Shown: positions 47,622 through 56,582 of the stretch, piece by piece
How the letters are laid out: the number at the start of each line of letters is the position of its first letter
How positions within the stretch are numbered: the first letter of the stretch is position 1
Assembly (NCBI GenBank): GCA_010909725.1
Contig: JAACMV010000006.1
Span: forward strand, 1 to 64,000
Length of the DNA stretch: 64,000 bases
Reading direction: 5' to 3'
Source: Picochlorum sp. 'celeri'
Taxonomy: Eukaryota; Chlorophyta; Trebouxiophyceae
Program-made: the position numbers and the translations under genes
The notes under the pieces: model-generated
The model's database searches: none
What the model was told of the DNA's origin: nothing
The model's input: the letters and a program-made list of their open reading frames with translations, nothing else

Positions 47622-49439
47622 TCATCTATCAGTTATGTACTTGGACAATATATCCCTGATCGGGGTTCTGTTTTCGTCCCAAAGCTTCTTCAACTGTCGA
47701 GATACACCATCCTTTAAGAGAATTATTCTTGTTGGGGTATTGTTGAGCATAGTTGATCCAGTTTCTTCTCGGAACTGTTCTAAACTAAGGGCATTACCTG
47801 AAATGAAATTATGGAGGCTGTTGTGACCCTCCATCTGTCCCCAGAATGAAGAAAGCTTTATCCTGACCCTTTGCAATGTTTTCTCGGATTCAATATTTGA
47901 ATTCTCTTTCCAATGATTCAATCCATCATCAATTATCTGGGATGGTGGCGATGGACCTTCAATAATATGCCCTCTTGCAAATATTGTCTGGGCAACTGTT
48001 CTATCTCCACCAGTACGGCGGAAAAATACAGTATCGTGCGGCCTCATTATTTGATTATGTGCCTTGATACCAAATTGTATCACTGTATCTGCTTGCAGTC
48101 TTTCTTCCAGGTATGCCACAAAATTATAAATATCAGAGGATGTGTGGAACAGAAAAGTGTTTGGGGACACCTGTACTTCTAACTCTCTGATGCGACGTTT
48201 TACCACAGCCACCAGCTTTCCTGGCATGATCCCGCGCCGAAGAATTCTATTTCTGATTAGAGAGTCTGAATTGGTGTTTTGGTTGAAATTATTCTTTATA
48301 TCATCCAGTAAATTGTCAACAATTGCCTCAGTATGGCCCTGAAGAAGATTTAATCTTAAATTACTCTCCATTGAATCACAGGGATATTTCCCATTCTCTT
48401 CTAAGGAATATGTGCTGGCATCCAAGACCACACGTGCACCCACCAGCCGATTGGCATTCAGTGCGGGGTCAACCATGAAGTCTGCAGTCTCACCCATAAA
48501 GTCATCTCTGCATGGGTTGCCCGTCAAGATGATTCGAAAGTTGGATGGAATGAAGTATAGATCATCAGGTGTAGTCGCCTGCCCCACATTGCCTTGCAAG
48601 ATGTGAGGTCCCCAGTCATCCCTGTTATCCTCCATTTCCTGCCAGCTGTCTGGTCCATACGCCCTGAGCTCCTCCTCAAAGAAGTTTCCCAGCAGAGACA
48701 TGAAATCACTCACTCTATTCCATTCATGTAGAATAAACACGTATCGAGCGTCGGGATGCGCACGGGCGTCGCGGATTATCGTAGACACAGGCCCCAAGTA
48801 CTCCTGGCCATTGTGCATGTATCTGAACAGCCGTTGCTCTGTCAAGGTGTTGCACCCATTGGTCACGATCAGGTACCCACTATTGCTGTTGTTGGCTTCG
48901 GATATGTACATCATTGCTATTTGCTCCACCAGGGTCGTCTTACCGCTCCCTGCTCTTCCCTCAACGAGCATGATGCGATTATTCACCAGGTGATCAAAAT
49001 ATGCTTTCAGGAAGGTTCTGCACCTGAGTTTTTGCTCATCCAAGTCATCCTCTCTCAAATAAAAGAGTTTTTCTCCGATGAAATCGAATTTATCGTCTTC
49101 GTGAGTAAGGTCAAGCAAGGTTTGGCATGGTCGGCCCACTCTACAGAAGGAGTGAATATCTAGCAGGAAAGTTCTTGCATTCTGGTCACCATGTGGTGCA
49201 TGCGCATGTCCCTGTTGATGATGGGGCAAGCCCTCAATTTGGTCAGGCGTCACCACATTCGGCGGGTATCTCCCCTCTCTTGGAGGACCTTCATCAGTTC
49301 TTGGCCTCACGTTGCGTTCAGGACGATGATCCGCTGCACCATCATGAAGGTCATCATTCGCCTCTGGGGCAACCCTCGCAGGTCGCCTCTGCCCAGAAAC
49401 ACCTTGAGAAGTGCCTGAACTCGCTCCGTCGTTCATCAT
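47622..49439 (-). CDS. McrB-like AAA+ NTPase, copy 1
   Basis: An intronless 605-aa frame. Residues 1-85 are disordered and Pro/His/Arg-rich. The AAA+ module (about 130-337) has Walker A GRAGSGKT (161-168), a Walker B-like VFILHEWNR (234-242), where His-Glu-Trp-Asn-Arg stands for the McrB-type DExNR, and a sensor block YFIPSNFRIILTGNPCRDD (295-313), matching the McrB 'YIIGTMNxAD' element. A NANRLVGAR arginine segment (328-336) follows. The C-terminal ~268 residues (lid helix MPGKLVAVVKRR and beyond) differ sharply from copy 2. McrB uses GTP to translocate DNA for its partner McrC. The N-terminal DNA-binding domain of bacterial McrB is absent. Family membership is inferred from motif order and from the McrC-like neighbour. 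Confidence 0.75.
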   Translation of the reverse strand: MMNDGASSGTSQGVSGQRRPARVAPEANDDLHDGAADHRPERNVRPRTDEGPPREGRYPPNVVTPDQIEGLPHHQQGHAHAPHGDQNARTFLLDIHSFCRVGRPCQTLLDLTHEDDKFDFIGEKLFYLREDDLDEQKLRCRTFLKAYFDHLVNNRIMLVEGRAGSGKTTLVEQIAMMYISEANNSNSGYLIVTNGCNTLTEQRLFRYMHNGQEYLGPVSTIIRDARAHPDARYVFILHEWNRVSDFMSLLGNFFEEELRAYGPDSWQEMEDNRDDWGPHILQGNVGQATTPDDLYFIPSNFRIILTGNPCRDDFMGETADFMVDPALNANRLVGARVVLDASTYSLEENGKYPCDSMESNLRLNLLQGHTEAIVDNLLDDIKNNFNQNTNSDSLIRNRILRRGIMPGKLVAVVKRRIRELEVQVSPNTFLFHTSSDIYNFVAYLEERLQADTVIQFGIKAHNQIMRPHDTVFFRRTGGDRTVAQTIFARGHIIEGPSPPSQIIDDGLNHWKENSNIESEKTLQRVRIKLSSFWGQMEGHNSLHNFISGNALSLEQFREETGSTMLNNTPTRIILLKDGVSRQLKKLWDENRTPIRDILSKYITDR

Positions 49440-49928
49440 TACTTTTCCTCAAATATCTCTTACAAACTAGGATGTCTCGAAATATTTCTAGAATCGGTCC
49501 TCTCGAGACAGAGAAGAGGCCTTATTGTGGACCCCAGAAAATCACGACTGTATTCTCTCCGGGATCGTTGCTTTCCCTTCTTCAATGTAACCACCAATTG
49601 GTCCTTGCAATGAAAGGAAAAAAAGCAAGATACTTGCGACGTTGCTTTGAAGGGTGACGGAGTACAGTGGTATACCAAAATTCTATTTGATTCCGTTGCT
49701 GTGGGGTGCCTGATTTAAAGCCGCTCTTGCCCTGACGTCTTTCTGAATGTCCCATCAGACCTGGATTCAGTGGGTGGTTGGGACAAGCCGGTTTAGTCCC
49801 TCCCCGGTACCGGGTCTAATCCAGTGTGGCGTGTGGTCTTCTATAGAAGGTAGATATGAGAAAGCCCGCATCAACAATTCCCAAAGACGAAATTCCTGAT
49901 TTCTCGCTACATCTGGCTTGACTCCGTA
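49440..49928. promoter_or_regulatory. Divergent promoter region of McrBC-like copy 1
   Basis: 489 bp separate the divergent McrB-like and McrC-like starts. The region is largely shared with 54656-55129. It contains a perfect 12-bp palindrome, CCCGGTACCGGG, at 49803-49814, conserved in copy 2 and about 115 bp before McrC. Co-regulation of the two genes from this region is likely. Confidence 0.5.
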
Positions 49929-51266
49929 ATGGTCATCGTAAATTTTGAGGAGAGATTGAATAGACTATATTTGGCATACTCAAGCAGGTATGCTGCAGAC
50001 GAGGAGAGTCTGGAGAGGGATGATATGGAAAGGGATCTCGACATTGCAAGCAGAAATGATCCAAGGGCGAATCCAAATATTCCACCAAGAACCAGATGGT
50101 GCGGAGCGGTTTTTGATCCAACCTCCTTCACATACAGAAGCATTTTTGGAAATGCATATGATGGGTACATTCAGCAAGAAGTCATCAACAGCTGGGTGAG
50201 GCATTCTGATATTACACTGGGTATACAAGAGCTTGGAGTTGCTTCGTACAAGGATAGTATAGAGTCAATATGTGCAAATATCACAAACTCTGGGCCGCTT
50301 CCACGCTCAAGGCCTGAATATGTGCTTGGGGCTGCCAGGTATCCCCTCGGTGCCATCATCCACGGTCAAACTCTCCCAACCGGTGAGAACGTGCAGCTAA
50401 TACCTTCCATCAGAAGAAACACAAAATTATGGACGTGCATTCGTGGATGTCTGCAATTGCTGCGCAAAAGGCTATCTGACGAACACGCTGCCTGTCAGCT
50501 AGTACATGGTGGTCGATTGGAAGGGGGTGTAGAGGACACTTGGCGAAAGCTTCGAAATTTGGTTTCATCAACTGAGTATGGTTTACAATTACGGGGTGTT
50601 ACCAAAACGATAGGAGAAGAGAATGCTACCGAACTATTGAGTCAAATATTGCAGAGATGGCAGGGTGCTCATGCACAGAGAAGCATTTTGGAGGACTTGA
50701 AAATGGTCTTGTCCGGGGAACATGCATCTAATAGAATGTTAGATGTTGAAATCATTCCACCTCGTATCAATGCAGAGTACCTCGTATGGGGCCCTCATCT
50801 CTTTGAGAAAGCACTCAAAAGAGAAATCTCTGAGAAGCTCGCTACAAACAATAATGAATTCAGGGTGCGTGGTAGCCCTGTAAACTTTGACTGCGTGCAT
50901 GACAGTACCATTCGTCTTCGACCAGATATTGTGATAGAGTCAAACGAGACACAGGGAAGAATCTTAGGGTGTATCGATGCCAAATTGTACAGAGAGATAG
51001 ACAGATCAGACACCTTTGCATTTGGGTTGAAAATGGACGTGTACCTCTCAGCGTGCGAGCGACTGAATCGAAGCGAAAGAAAGCTTAAAGGCGTGACATT
51101 TGTGGGACTATATGGAGAATCTGACCAAGCAGATGGTTACCAAAATCGTAGAGGACATCACATGATTTGTTGCCTTCACTTGTATGATAGAGACTTACGA
51201 AAAGTTCAGAAGGAGTTCAATTACAAGGTTATCGACGCATTGCGGTTTTTACAAGTATTACAATAA
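49929..51266 (+). CDS. McrC-like protein with PD-(D/E)xK nuclease signature, copy 1
   Basis: An intronless 445-aa frame, divergent from the McrB-like gene. The N-terminal ~270 residues are mixed alpha/beta and unassigned. The C-terminal third has the McrC layout: YLVWGPHLFEKALKREIS helix, then TIRLRPDIVIES and GCIDAKLY, which give the PD-x(n)-(D/E)xK catalytic pattern with PD near residue 330 and DAK about 17 residues later, followed by a FAFGLKMDVYLSA helix as in other PD-(D/E)xK enzymes. McrC is the nuclease and NTPase activator of McrBC restriction complexes. Bacterial mcrB and mcrC are co-directional and often overlap; here they diverge. The McrC call rests on the motifs and the partner gene. 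Confidence 0.72.
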   Translation: MVIVNFEERLNRLYLAYSSRYAADEESLERDDMERDLDIASRNDPRANPNIPPRTRWCGAVFDPTSFTYRSIFGNAYDGYIQQEVINSWVRHSDITLGIQELGVASYKDSIESICANITNSGPLPRSRPEYVLGAARYPLGAIIHGQTLPTGENVQLIPSIRRNTKLWTCIRGCLQLLRKRLSDEHAACQLVHGGRLEGGVEDTWRKLRNLVSSTEYGLQLRGVTKTIGEENATELLSQILQRWQGAHAQRSILEDLKMVLSGEHASNRMLDVEIIPPRINAEYLVWGPHLFEKALKREISEKLATNNNEFRVRGSPVNFDCVHDSTIRLRPDIVIESNETQGRILGCIDAKLYREIDRSDTFAFGLKMDVYLSACERLNRSERKLKGVTFVGLYGESDQADGYQNRRGHHMICCLHLYDRDLRKVQKEFNYKVIDALRFLQVLQ

Positions 51267-51401
51267 TGGTACTAGAACTATGACAATAGAGGTCAACCAC
51301 CAGAAGCAGAAACACATTGCACTCTGCAGAGTCTCTATGAAGACTGGCAGATGGATATCTAGGGCATAAACCTTCAACTGAAAAACACAGAAGTACTACT
51401 A

Positions 51402-52496
51402 CTATAGTATCGATGCAGCCACATGGCGCATGAGATCAGCCATCCCTCGCATCGGATCATGGTACTCCAGTCCAGTATCCTGTGATATTCGGCCACCCTG
51501 GAAGGACATGGGCTTGTTCAGGCAGGATGCCACCAAATCCCACGGCACTTTATCAGTCATCTTTGATGCAATCCACAGCATCCATTTGGGGGCTCCTAGA
51601 CGAGGTAGTCGATGCTTTGGAAATTCCTGTCGAAGAGATTGGATCACATCCCTCATCCCCAGGCTATGCTGCCCATGGGCCAGAATATACCGACCATGAC
51701 AGTTGCTATTTATAGCAACCAAGATGTGCGCCGCCGCCACGTCATCCAAATCCACGTATGGAAAATGATAGTTGGGTATACATGGCCACAGCTTCCCTTT
51801 CATCAACAGCGTCGCAAACTCGACCAACTCGCTCTTCACCTGCGTGACTGGTGGCCCCACAACAAACCCTGGAAGAAGGACCACCAACCTCCATGGTTTT
51901 CTACTGCCACGATCCTTCTGACTCTCATTAAATAAATCCCACGCTCTCTTTTCCGCCAAGACTTTACTATACGCATACGGAAACTTGGACAGAGATGCCA
52001 CCTCGTCCCAATCCTCCTCTGTATACACATGATCAGCCCCTCGCTCCCAATTATCCCCATGCACCGCCGACAACGACCCCGTATACACCAATGTATCCAC
52101 TGTCCCTGATCTCTCTATAGCTCCAACCACATGCTCCACCCCCTCCACAGCAGGGCGAATCACCTCCTCCTCCACCTGCCCCCGAGCAACCCTCACCGTC
52201 ACCGGAGAGGCCACATGGATGACCACATCACACCCACGCACAGCCTCATCAAACGATCCCTTCTCTCTTAAATCTGCTTGAAATAGTTGTAATCGATCCT
52301 TGGCTCCATCCATCGCCCTCATGGTATCGTATCGGGTGTCTTTTGGATTGCTTCGAACGGTTCCATGAACCGTATGCCCAGCACGCAGTAATCTCTCAAC
52401 AATAGCCCCACCGATATACCCACTGGCACCAGTCACACAGAATACTCTTTTATGTGTTGTTGCACTGGATTCATCTGGATAGAGTGGAAGTCTCAT
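51402..52496 (-). CDS. Dihydroflavonol-reductase/cinnamoyl-CoA-reductase-like SDR
   Basis: A single exon of 364 aa. N-terminal VTGASGYIGGAIVERLL is the NAD(P)-binding glycine motif of extended short-chain dehydrogenases. YAYSKVLAEK is the catalytic Tyr-x3-Lys, and TGSLSAVHG supplies the Ser. The gene is related to dihydroflavonol 4-reductases and cinnamoyl-CoA reductases, but the substrate cannot be told. It lies intact between the two McrBC-like copies, convergent with McrC copy 1 (136 bp between stops). It shows no sign of being part of that system and may simply be trapped in the duplication. Confidence 0.88.
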   Translation of the reverse strand: MRLPLYPDESSATTHKRVFCVTGASGYIGGAIVERLLRAGHTVHGTVRSNPKDTRYDTMRAMDGAKDRLQLFQADLREKGSFDEAVRGCDVVIHVASPVTVRVARGQVEEEVIRPAVEGVEHVVGAIERSGTVDTLVYTGSLSAVHGDNWERGADHVYTEEDWDEVASLSKFPYAYSKVLAEKRAWDLFNESQKDRGSRKPWRLVVLLPGFVVGPPVTQVKSELVEFATLLMKGKLWPCIPNYHFPYVDLDDVAAAHILVAINSNCHGRYILAHGQHSLGMRDVIQSLRQEFPKHRLPRLGAPKWMLWIASKMTDKVPWDLVASCLNKPMSFQGGRISQDTGLEYHDPMRGMADLMRHVAASIL

Positions 52497-52912
52497 GGGG
52501 TTTTAGCATCAGAAGGAGAAAATGGATTCGCTTGGTTTTGAAACGCGATAGTGATAGACGATTGATATATTCTGATTTCTGATGCTCGTATCTTGTATAA
52601 GAACATAAATTAGATTTCTTACTCCTGGATTGCCATTCTAGTAGTACATAAATAGCACTATCCTGCATGCAGGTGTTACTGATGGAATTGGGGATAGCTG
52701 AAGGGCAAACTATACCGAGGAGAACTGTATGTTTTGGATCCTCTTGCAGTATTCTATGATTTGTTGAATAGTAATGGTTAGAAAGAAATAGGGCAACGCA
52801 GTCATATAGAGCCAAAAAATTCCAAGAAAGGGAATGGCCATTGTTGTACAAAGCTGAGACTTGCCATTTCTTCCTTCAGATGCTGTGAGGGATAAGCATG
52901 TGTAAATGACTT
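52497..52912. other. Intergenic region, nothing recognised
   Basis: 416 bp between the SDR start and the end of McrB-like copy 2. No similarity to the region flanking copy 1 was found, so the duplication does not extend past the McrB 3' end on this side. Confidence 0.5.
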
Positions 52913-54655
52913 TCACAGATCAGCAGCAGCAGTTGAAATCTTATCTTTAAAGTGCCTTATAATTCTTTGAAGTTTTTCTTTCCCATTGTCGTTTGCTACA
53001 TTATCTAATGTAATTATTGGCTGTTGGCCTGGCCCTCTAATGAATTTAGACACACCACCTGATGACGAGGTTATCTCCCTCATCTCATCGCTATCAATCT
53101 TATTTAAGTTACTTGCTATTTCTACGACAGGGTATATGGCCCTTCGTTGGTTGAATCGATCATTGTCGTAAACTGTAATGTTGCCCTCTTGTGGCTCTCC
53201 TGCCACCAAATATATTGCTCGCAGTGTGGTGCGATCAGTATCCTTATGGTAATCAAATATGAGATCTCTTCCTCTTCTCAATCTCCCATCTCTTCTTGGA
53301 TCTGCATAGCTATTTCGAGCCACAAATCTGTTTGGGGAAGTTCGTGTTTGGAATTGTTGATATGTTTCTTCATCATGCACTGACATGAGCACCCTGTAAT
53401 CCGGAAAAGGGAAAGTAGAATCAGTTTGATCAACGGGTCTTAAAATCAGATCCGCTACTCGGCGTTTCACCTCTGATACCACCTTCCCAGGCATGATTTC
53501 GTGTCTGCTGTTTTGGATACTGTTGATTAGATCATTTATGCTTGCTTCTGTATACCGCACGGAAAGAAACATGCGTAAGTTGTCCACAATGAAGTCAAAT
53601 GGAAATCTGCCGGGTTGATCAAGAGAAAACAGCGTTTCGTCGAGAGAAACACGTGCACCCACCAGCCGATTGGCATTCAGTGCAGGGTCAACCATGAAGT
53701 CTGCAGTCTCACCCATAAAGTCATCTCTGCATGGGTTGCCCGTCAAGATGATTCGAAAGTTGGATGGAATGAAGTATAGATCATCAGGTGTAGTCGCCTG
53801 CCCCACATTGCCTTGCAAGATGTGAGGTCCCCAGTCATCCCTGTTATCCTCCATTTCCTGCCAGCTGTCTGGTCCATACGCCCTGAGCTCCTCCTCAAAG
53901 AAGTTTCCCAGCAGAGACATGAAATCACTCACTCTATTCCATTCATGTAGAATAAACACGTATCGAGCGTCGGGATGCGCACGGGCGTCGCGGATTATCG
54001 TAGACACAGGCCCCAAGTACTCCTGGCCATTGTGCATGTATCTGAACAGCCGTTGCTCTGTCAAGGTGTTGCACCCATTGGTCACGATCAGGTACCCACT
54101 ATTGCTGTTGTTGGCTTCGGATATGTACATCATTGCTATTTGCTCCACCAGGGTCGTCTTACCGCTCCCTGCTCTTCCCTCAACGAGCATGATGCGATTA
54201 TTCACCAGGTGATCAAAATATGCTTTCAGGAAGGTTCTGCACCTGAGTTTTTGCTCATCCAAGTCATCCTCTCTCAAATAAAAGAGTTTTTCTCCGATGA
54301 AATCGAATTTATCGTCTTCGTGAGTAAGGTCAAGCAAGGTTTGGCATGGTCGGCCCACTCTACAGAAGGAGTGAATATCTAGCAGGAAAGTTCTTGCATT
54401 CTGGTCACCATGTGGTGCATGCGCATGTCCCTGTTGATGATGGGGCAAGCCCTCAATTTGGTCAGGCGTCACCACATTCGGCGGGTATCTCCCCTCTCTT
54501 GGAGGACCTTCATCAGTTCTTGGCCTCACGTTGCGTTCAGGACGATGATCCGCTGCACCATCATGAAGGTCATCATTCGCCTCTGGGGCAACCCTCGCAG
54601 GTCGCCTCTGCCCAGAAACACCTTGAGAAGTGCCTGAACTCGCTCCGTCGCTCAT
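52913..54655 (-). CDS. McrB-like AAA+ NTPase, copy 2
   Basis: An intronless 580-aa frame. Residues 1-336 equal copy 1 apart from the first few (MSDG against MMNDG) and carry the same Walker A, HEWNR and sensor motifs. From residue 337 on the sequences part. The first ~100 residues after the break are still recognisably homologous (for example MPGKVVSEVKRRV against MPGKLVAVVKRRI), but the tails differ in sequence and length, here with an Arg/Asp-rich segment (RRDGRLRRGRD) and a GGVSKFIRGPGQQ block. In a McrBC-type complex the motor would be constant and the tail variable. The tail could set target choice; this is inference. Confidence 0.75.
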   Translation of the reverse strand: MSDGASSGTSQGVSGQRRPARVAPEANDDLHDGAADHRPERNVRPRTDEGPPREGRYPPNVVTPDQIEGLPHHQQGHAHAPHGDQNARTFLLDIHSFCRVGRPCQTLLDLTHEDDKFDFIGEKLFYLREDDLDEQKLRCRTFLKAYFDHLVNNRIMLVEGRAGSGKTTLVEQIAMMYISEANNSNSGYLIVTNGCNTLTEQRLFRYMHNGQEYLGPVSTIIRDARAHPDARYVFILHEWNRVSDFMSLLGNFFEEELRAYGPDSWQEMEDNRDDWGPHILQGNVGQATTPDDLYFIPSNFRIILTGNPCRDDFMGETADFMVDPALNANRLVGARVSLDETLFSLDQPGRFPFDFIVDNLRMFLSVRYTEASINDLINSIQNSRHEIMPGKVVSEVKRRVADLILRPVDQTDSTFPFPDYRVLMSVHDEETYQQFQTRTSPNRFVARNSYADPRRDGRLRRGRDLIFDYHKDTDRTTLRAIYLVAGEPQEGNITVYDNDRFNQRRAIYPVVEIASNLNKIDSDEMREITSSSGGVSKFIRGPGQQPIITLDNVANDNGKEKLQRIIRHFKDKISTAAADL

Positions 54656-55129
54656 TATTACTTTTCCTCAGATATCTCTTTCAGACTCGGATGTCTCGAA
54701 ATATTTCTAGAATCGGTCCTCTCGAGACAGAGAAGAGGCCTTATTGTGGACCCCAGAAAATCACGACTGTATTCTCTCCGGGATCGTCGCTTTCCCTTCT
54801 TGTATGTAACCACCAAGGAAAGGAAAAAAAAAGCAAGATACTTGCGATGCTGCTTTGAAGGGTGACGAAGTACCGTGGTATACCAAAATTTTATTTGATT
54901 CCGTTGCTGTGGGGTGCCTGATTTAAAGCCGCTCTTGCCCCTACGTCTTTCTGAATGTCCCATCAGACCTAGATTCAGTGGGTGGTTGAGACAAGTCGGT
55001 ATAGTCCCCCCCGGTACCGGGTCTAATCCAGTGTGGCGTGTGGTCTTCTGTAGAAGGGGTAGATATGAGAAAGCCCGCATCAACAATTCCTAATCTCTCT
55101 CTACATCTGGCTTTACTTCATACTTCATA
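54656..55129. promoter_or_regulatory. Divergent promoter region of McrBC-like copy 2
   Basis: 474 bp between the divergent starts, alignable to copy 1 with scattered substitutions and small indels (for example a shorter stretch near 54815). The palindrome CCCGGTACCGGG is kept at 55010-55021. Confidence 0.5.
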
Positions 55130-56467
55130 ATGGTCATAGTAAATTTTGAGGAGAGATTAAACAGACTGTATTTGGCATACTCAAGCAGGTATGCTGCAGA
55201 CGAGGAGAGTCTGGAGAAGGATGATATGGAAAGGGATCTCGATATTGCAAGCAGAAATGATCCAAGGGCAAATCCAAATAATCCACCAAGAACCAGATGG
55301 TGCGGAGCGGTTTTTGATCCAACCTCCTTCACATACAGAAGCATTTTTGGAAATGCATATGATGGGTACATTCAGCAAGAAGTCATCAACAGCTGGGTGA
55401 GGCATTCTGATATTACACTGGGTATACAAGAGCTTGGAGTTGCTTCGTACAAGGATAGTATAGAGTCAATATGTGCAAATATCACAAACTCTGGGCCGCT
55501 TCCACGCTCAAGGCCTGAATATGTGCTTGGGGCTGCCAGGTATCCCCTCGGTGCCATCATCCACGGTCAAACTCTCCCAACCGGTGAGAACGTGCAGCTA
55601 ATACCTTCCATCAGAAGAAACACAAAATTATGGACGTGCATTCGTGGATGTCTGCAATTGCTGCGCAAAAGGCTATCTGACGAACACGCTGCCTGTCAGC
55701 TAGTACATGGTGGTCGATTGGAAGGGGGTGTAGAGGACACTTGGCAAAAGCTTCGAAATTTGGTTTCATCAACTGAGTATGGTTTACGATTGCGGGGTGT
55801 TACCAAAACGATAGGAGAAGAGAATGCTACCGAACTGTTGAGTCAAATATTACAGAGATGGCAGGGTGCTCATGCATTCAGAAGCATTTTGGAGGACTTG
55901 AAAATGGTCTTGTCCGGGGAACATGCATCTAACAGAATGGCGGTAGATATTGAAATCATTCCACCTCGTATCAATGCAGAGTACCTCGTATGGGGCCCTC
56001 ATCTCTTTGAGAAAGCACTCAAAAGAGAAATCTCTGACCAGATTGCTACAAACAATAATGAATTCAGGGTGCGTAGTAGGCCTGTAAACTTTGACTGCGT
56101 GCATGACAGTACCATTCGTCTTCGACCTGATATCGTGATAGAGTCAAACGAGACTCAAGGACAAATTGTAGGATGCATTGATGCAAAGTTGTACAGAGAG
56201 ATAGACAGGTCAGACACCTTTGCATTTGGGTTGAAAATGGATGTGTACCTCTCGTCGTGTGAGCGAATTAATCGAAGCGAACGAAAGCTTAGAGGCGTGA
56301 CATTTGTGGGCCTGTATGGAGAATCTGACCAGACAGATAATCACGCATGGGAAAGAGGACATCATATGATTTGTTGCCTTCACTTGTATGATAAAAGCTT
56401 ACGAGAAGTTCAGGAAGACTTTGTTGATACGGTTAGAAATGCATTGCGATTTTTACAAGTATTATAG
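55130..56467 (+). CDS. McrC-like protein with PD-(D/E)xK nuclease signature, copy 2
   Basis: An intronless 445-aa frame. The first ~215 residues differ from copy 1 at only about four positions. Differences then become frequent, for example around residues 272-295 (AVDIE, DQI, SRP), at QIVGCIDAK, in the TDNHAWE segment and in the last 25 residues. The catalytic pattern LRPDIVIES and IDAKLY is unchanged, so both copies should be active if either is. Keeping two intact frames with clustered replacements suggests both are under selection. Confidence 0.72.
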   Translation: MVIVNFEERLNRLYLAYSSRYAADEESLEKDDMERDLDIASRNDPRANPNNPPRTRWCGAVFDPTSFTYRSIFGNAYDGYIQQEVINSWVRHSDITLGIQELGVASYKDSIESICANITNSGPLPRSRPEYVLGAARYPLGAIIHGQTLPTGENVQLIPSIRRNTKLWTCIRGCLQLLRKRLSDEHAACQLVHGGRLEGGVEDTWQKLRNLVSSTEYGLRLRGVTKTIGEENATELLSQILQRWQGAHAFRSILEDLKMVLSGEHASNRMAVDIEIIPPRINAEYLVWGPHLFEKALKREISDQIATNNNEFRVRSRPVNFDCVHDSTIRLRPDIVIESNETQGQIVGCIDAKLYREIDRSDTFAFGLKMDVYLSSCERINRSERKLRGVTFVGLYGESDQTDNHAWERGHHMICCLHLYDKSLREVQEDFVDTVRNALRFLQVL

Positions 56468-56582
56468 CAATGTTCGCATTACAACTTTGACAAAAGAGGT
56501 CAGCCATCAGAAGCAGAAACACACTGCACTCTGCAGTCTTTATGAAGACTGACAGATATCTAGGGCATAAACCTTCAACTGA

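Larger units (their letters stand above)
48430..51381. repeat. Duplicated McrBC-like segment, copy 1
   Basis: This segment matches 53649-56582 in the same orientation. Codons 1-337 of the McrB-like gene are nearly identical (about one internal base difference plus the first codons). The intergenic part is less similar, with small indels. The McrC-like gene starts almost identical and diverges toward its 3' end. The match ends shortly past McrC at the shared TCTAGGGCATAAACCTTCAA. I found no flanking target duplications or terminal inverted repeats. Confidence 0.9.
53649..56582. repeat. Duplicated McrBC-like segment, copy 2
   Basis: Counterpart of 48430-51381; see that entry for the pattern of identity. 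The two copies are in direct orientation, about 5.2 kb apart start to start, with the SDR gene and the divergent McrB tail between them. Confidence 0.9.

Noticed and set aside
53919..54858. Open frames opposite the McrB-like genes (also 48700-49657)
   Set aside because: They are repeated in both copies only because the DNA is duplicated; they carry no domain and lie antisense to the AAA+ core.
47622..56467. Bacterial contamination as source of the McrBC-like cassettes
   Set aside because: The cassettes sit between eukaryotic genes (LEU2 with a transit peptide, nucleoplasmin-like FKBP, ERdj3-like DnaJ), are interleaved with an SDR gene, and their base composition does not stand out by eye.
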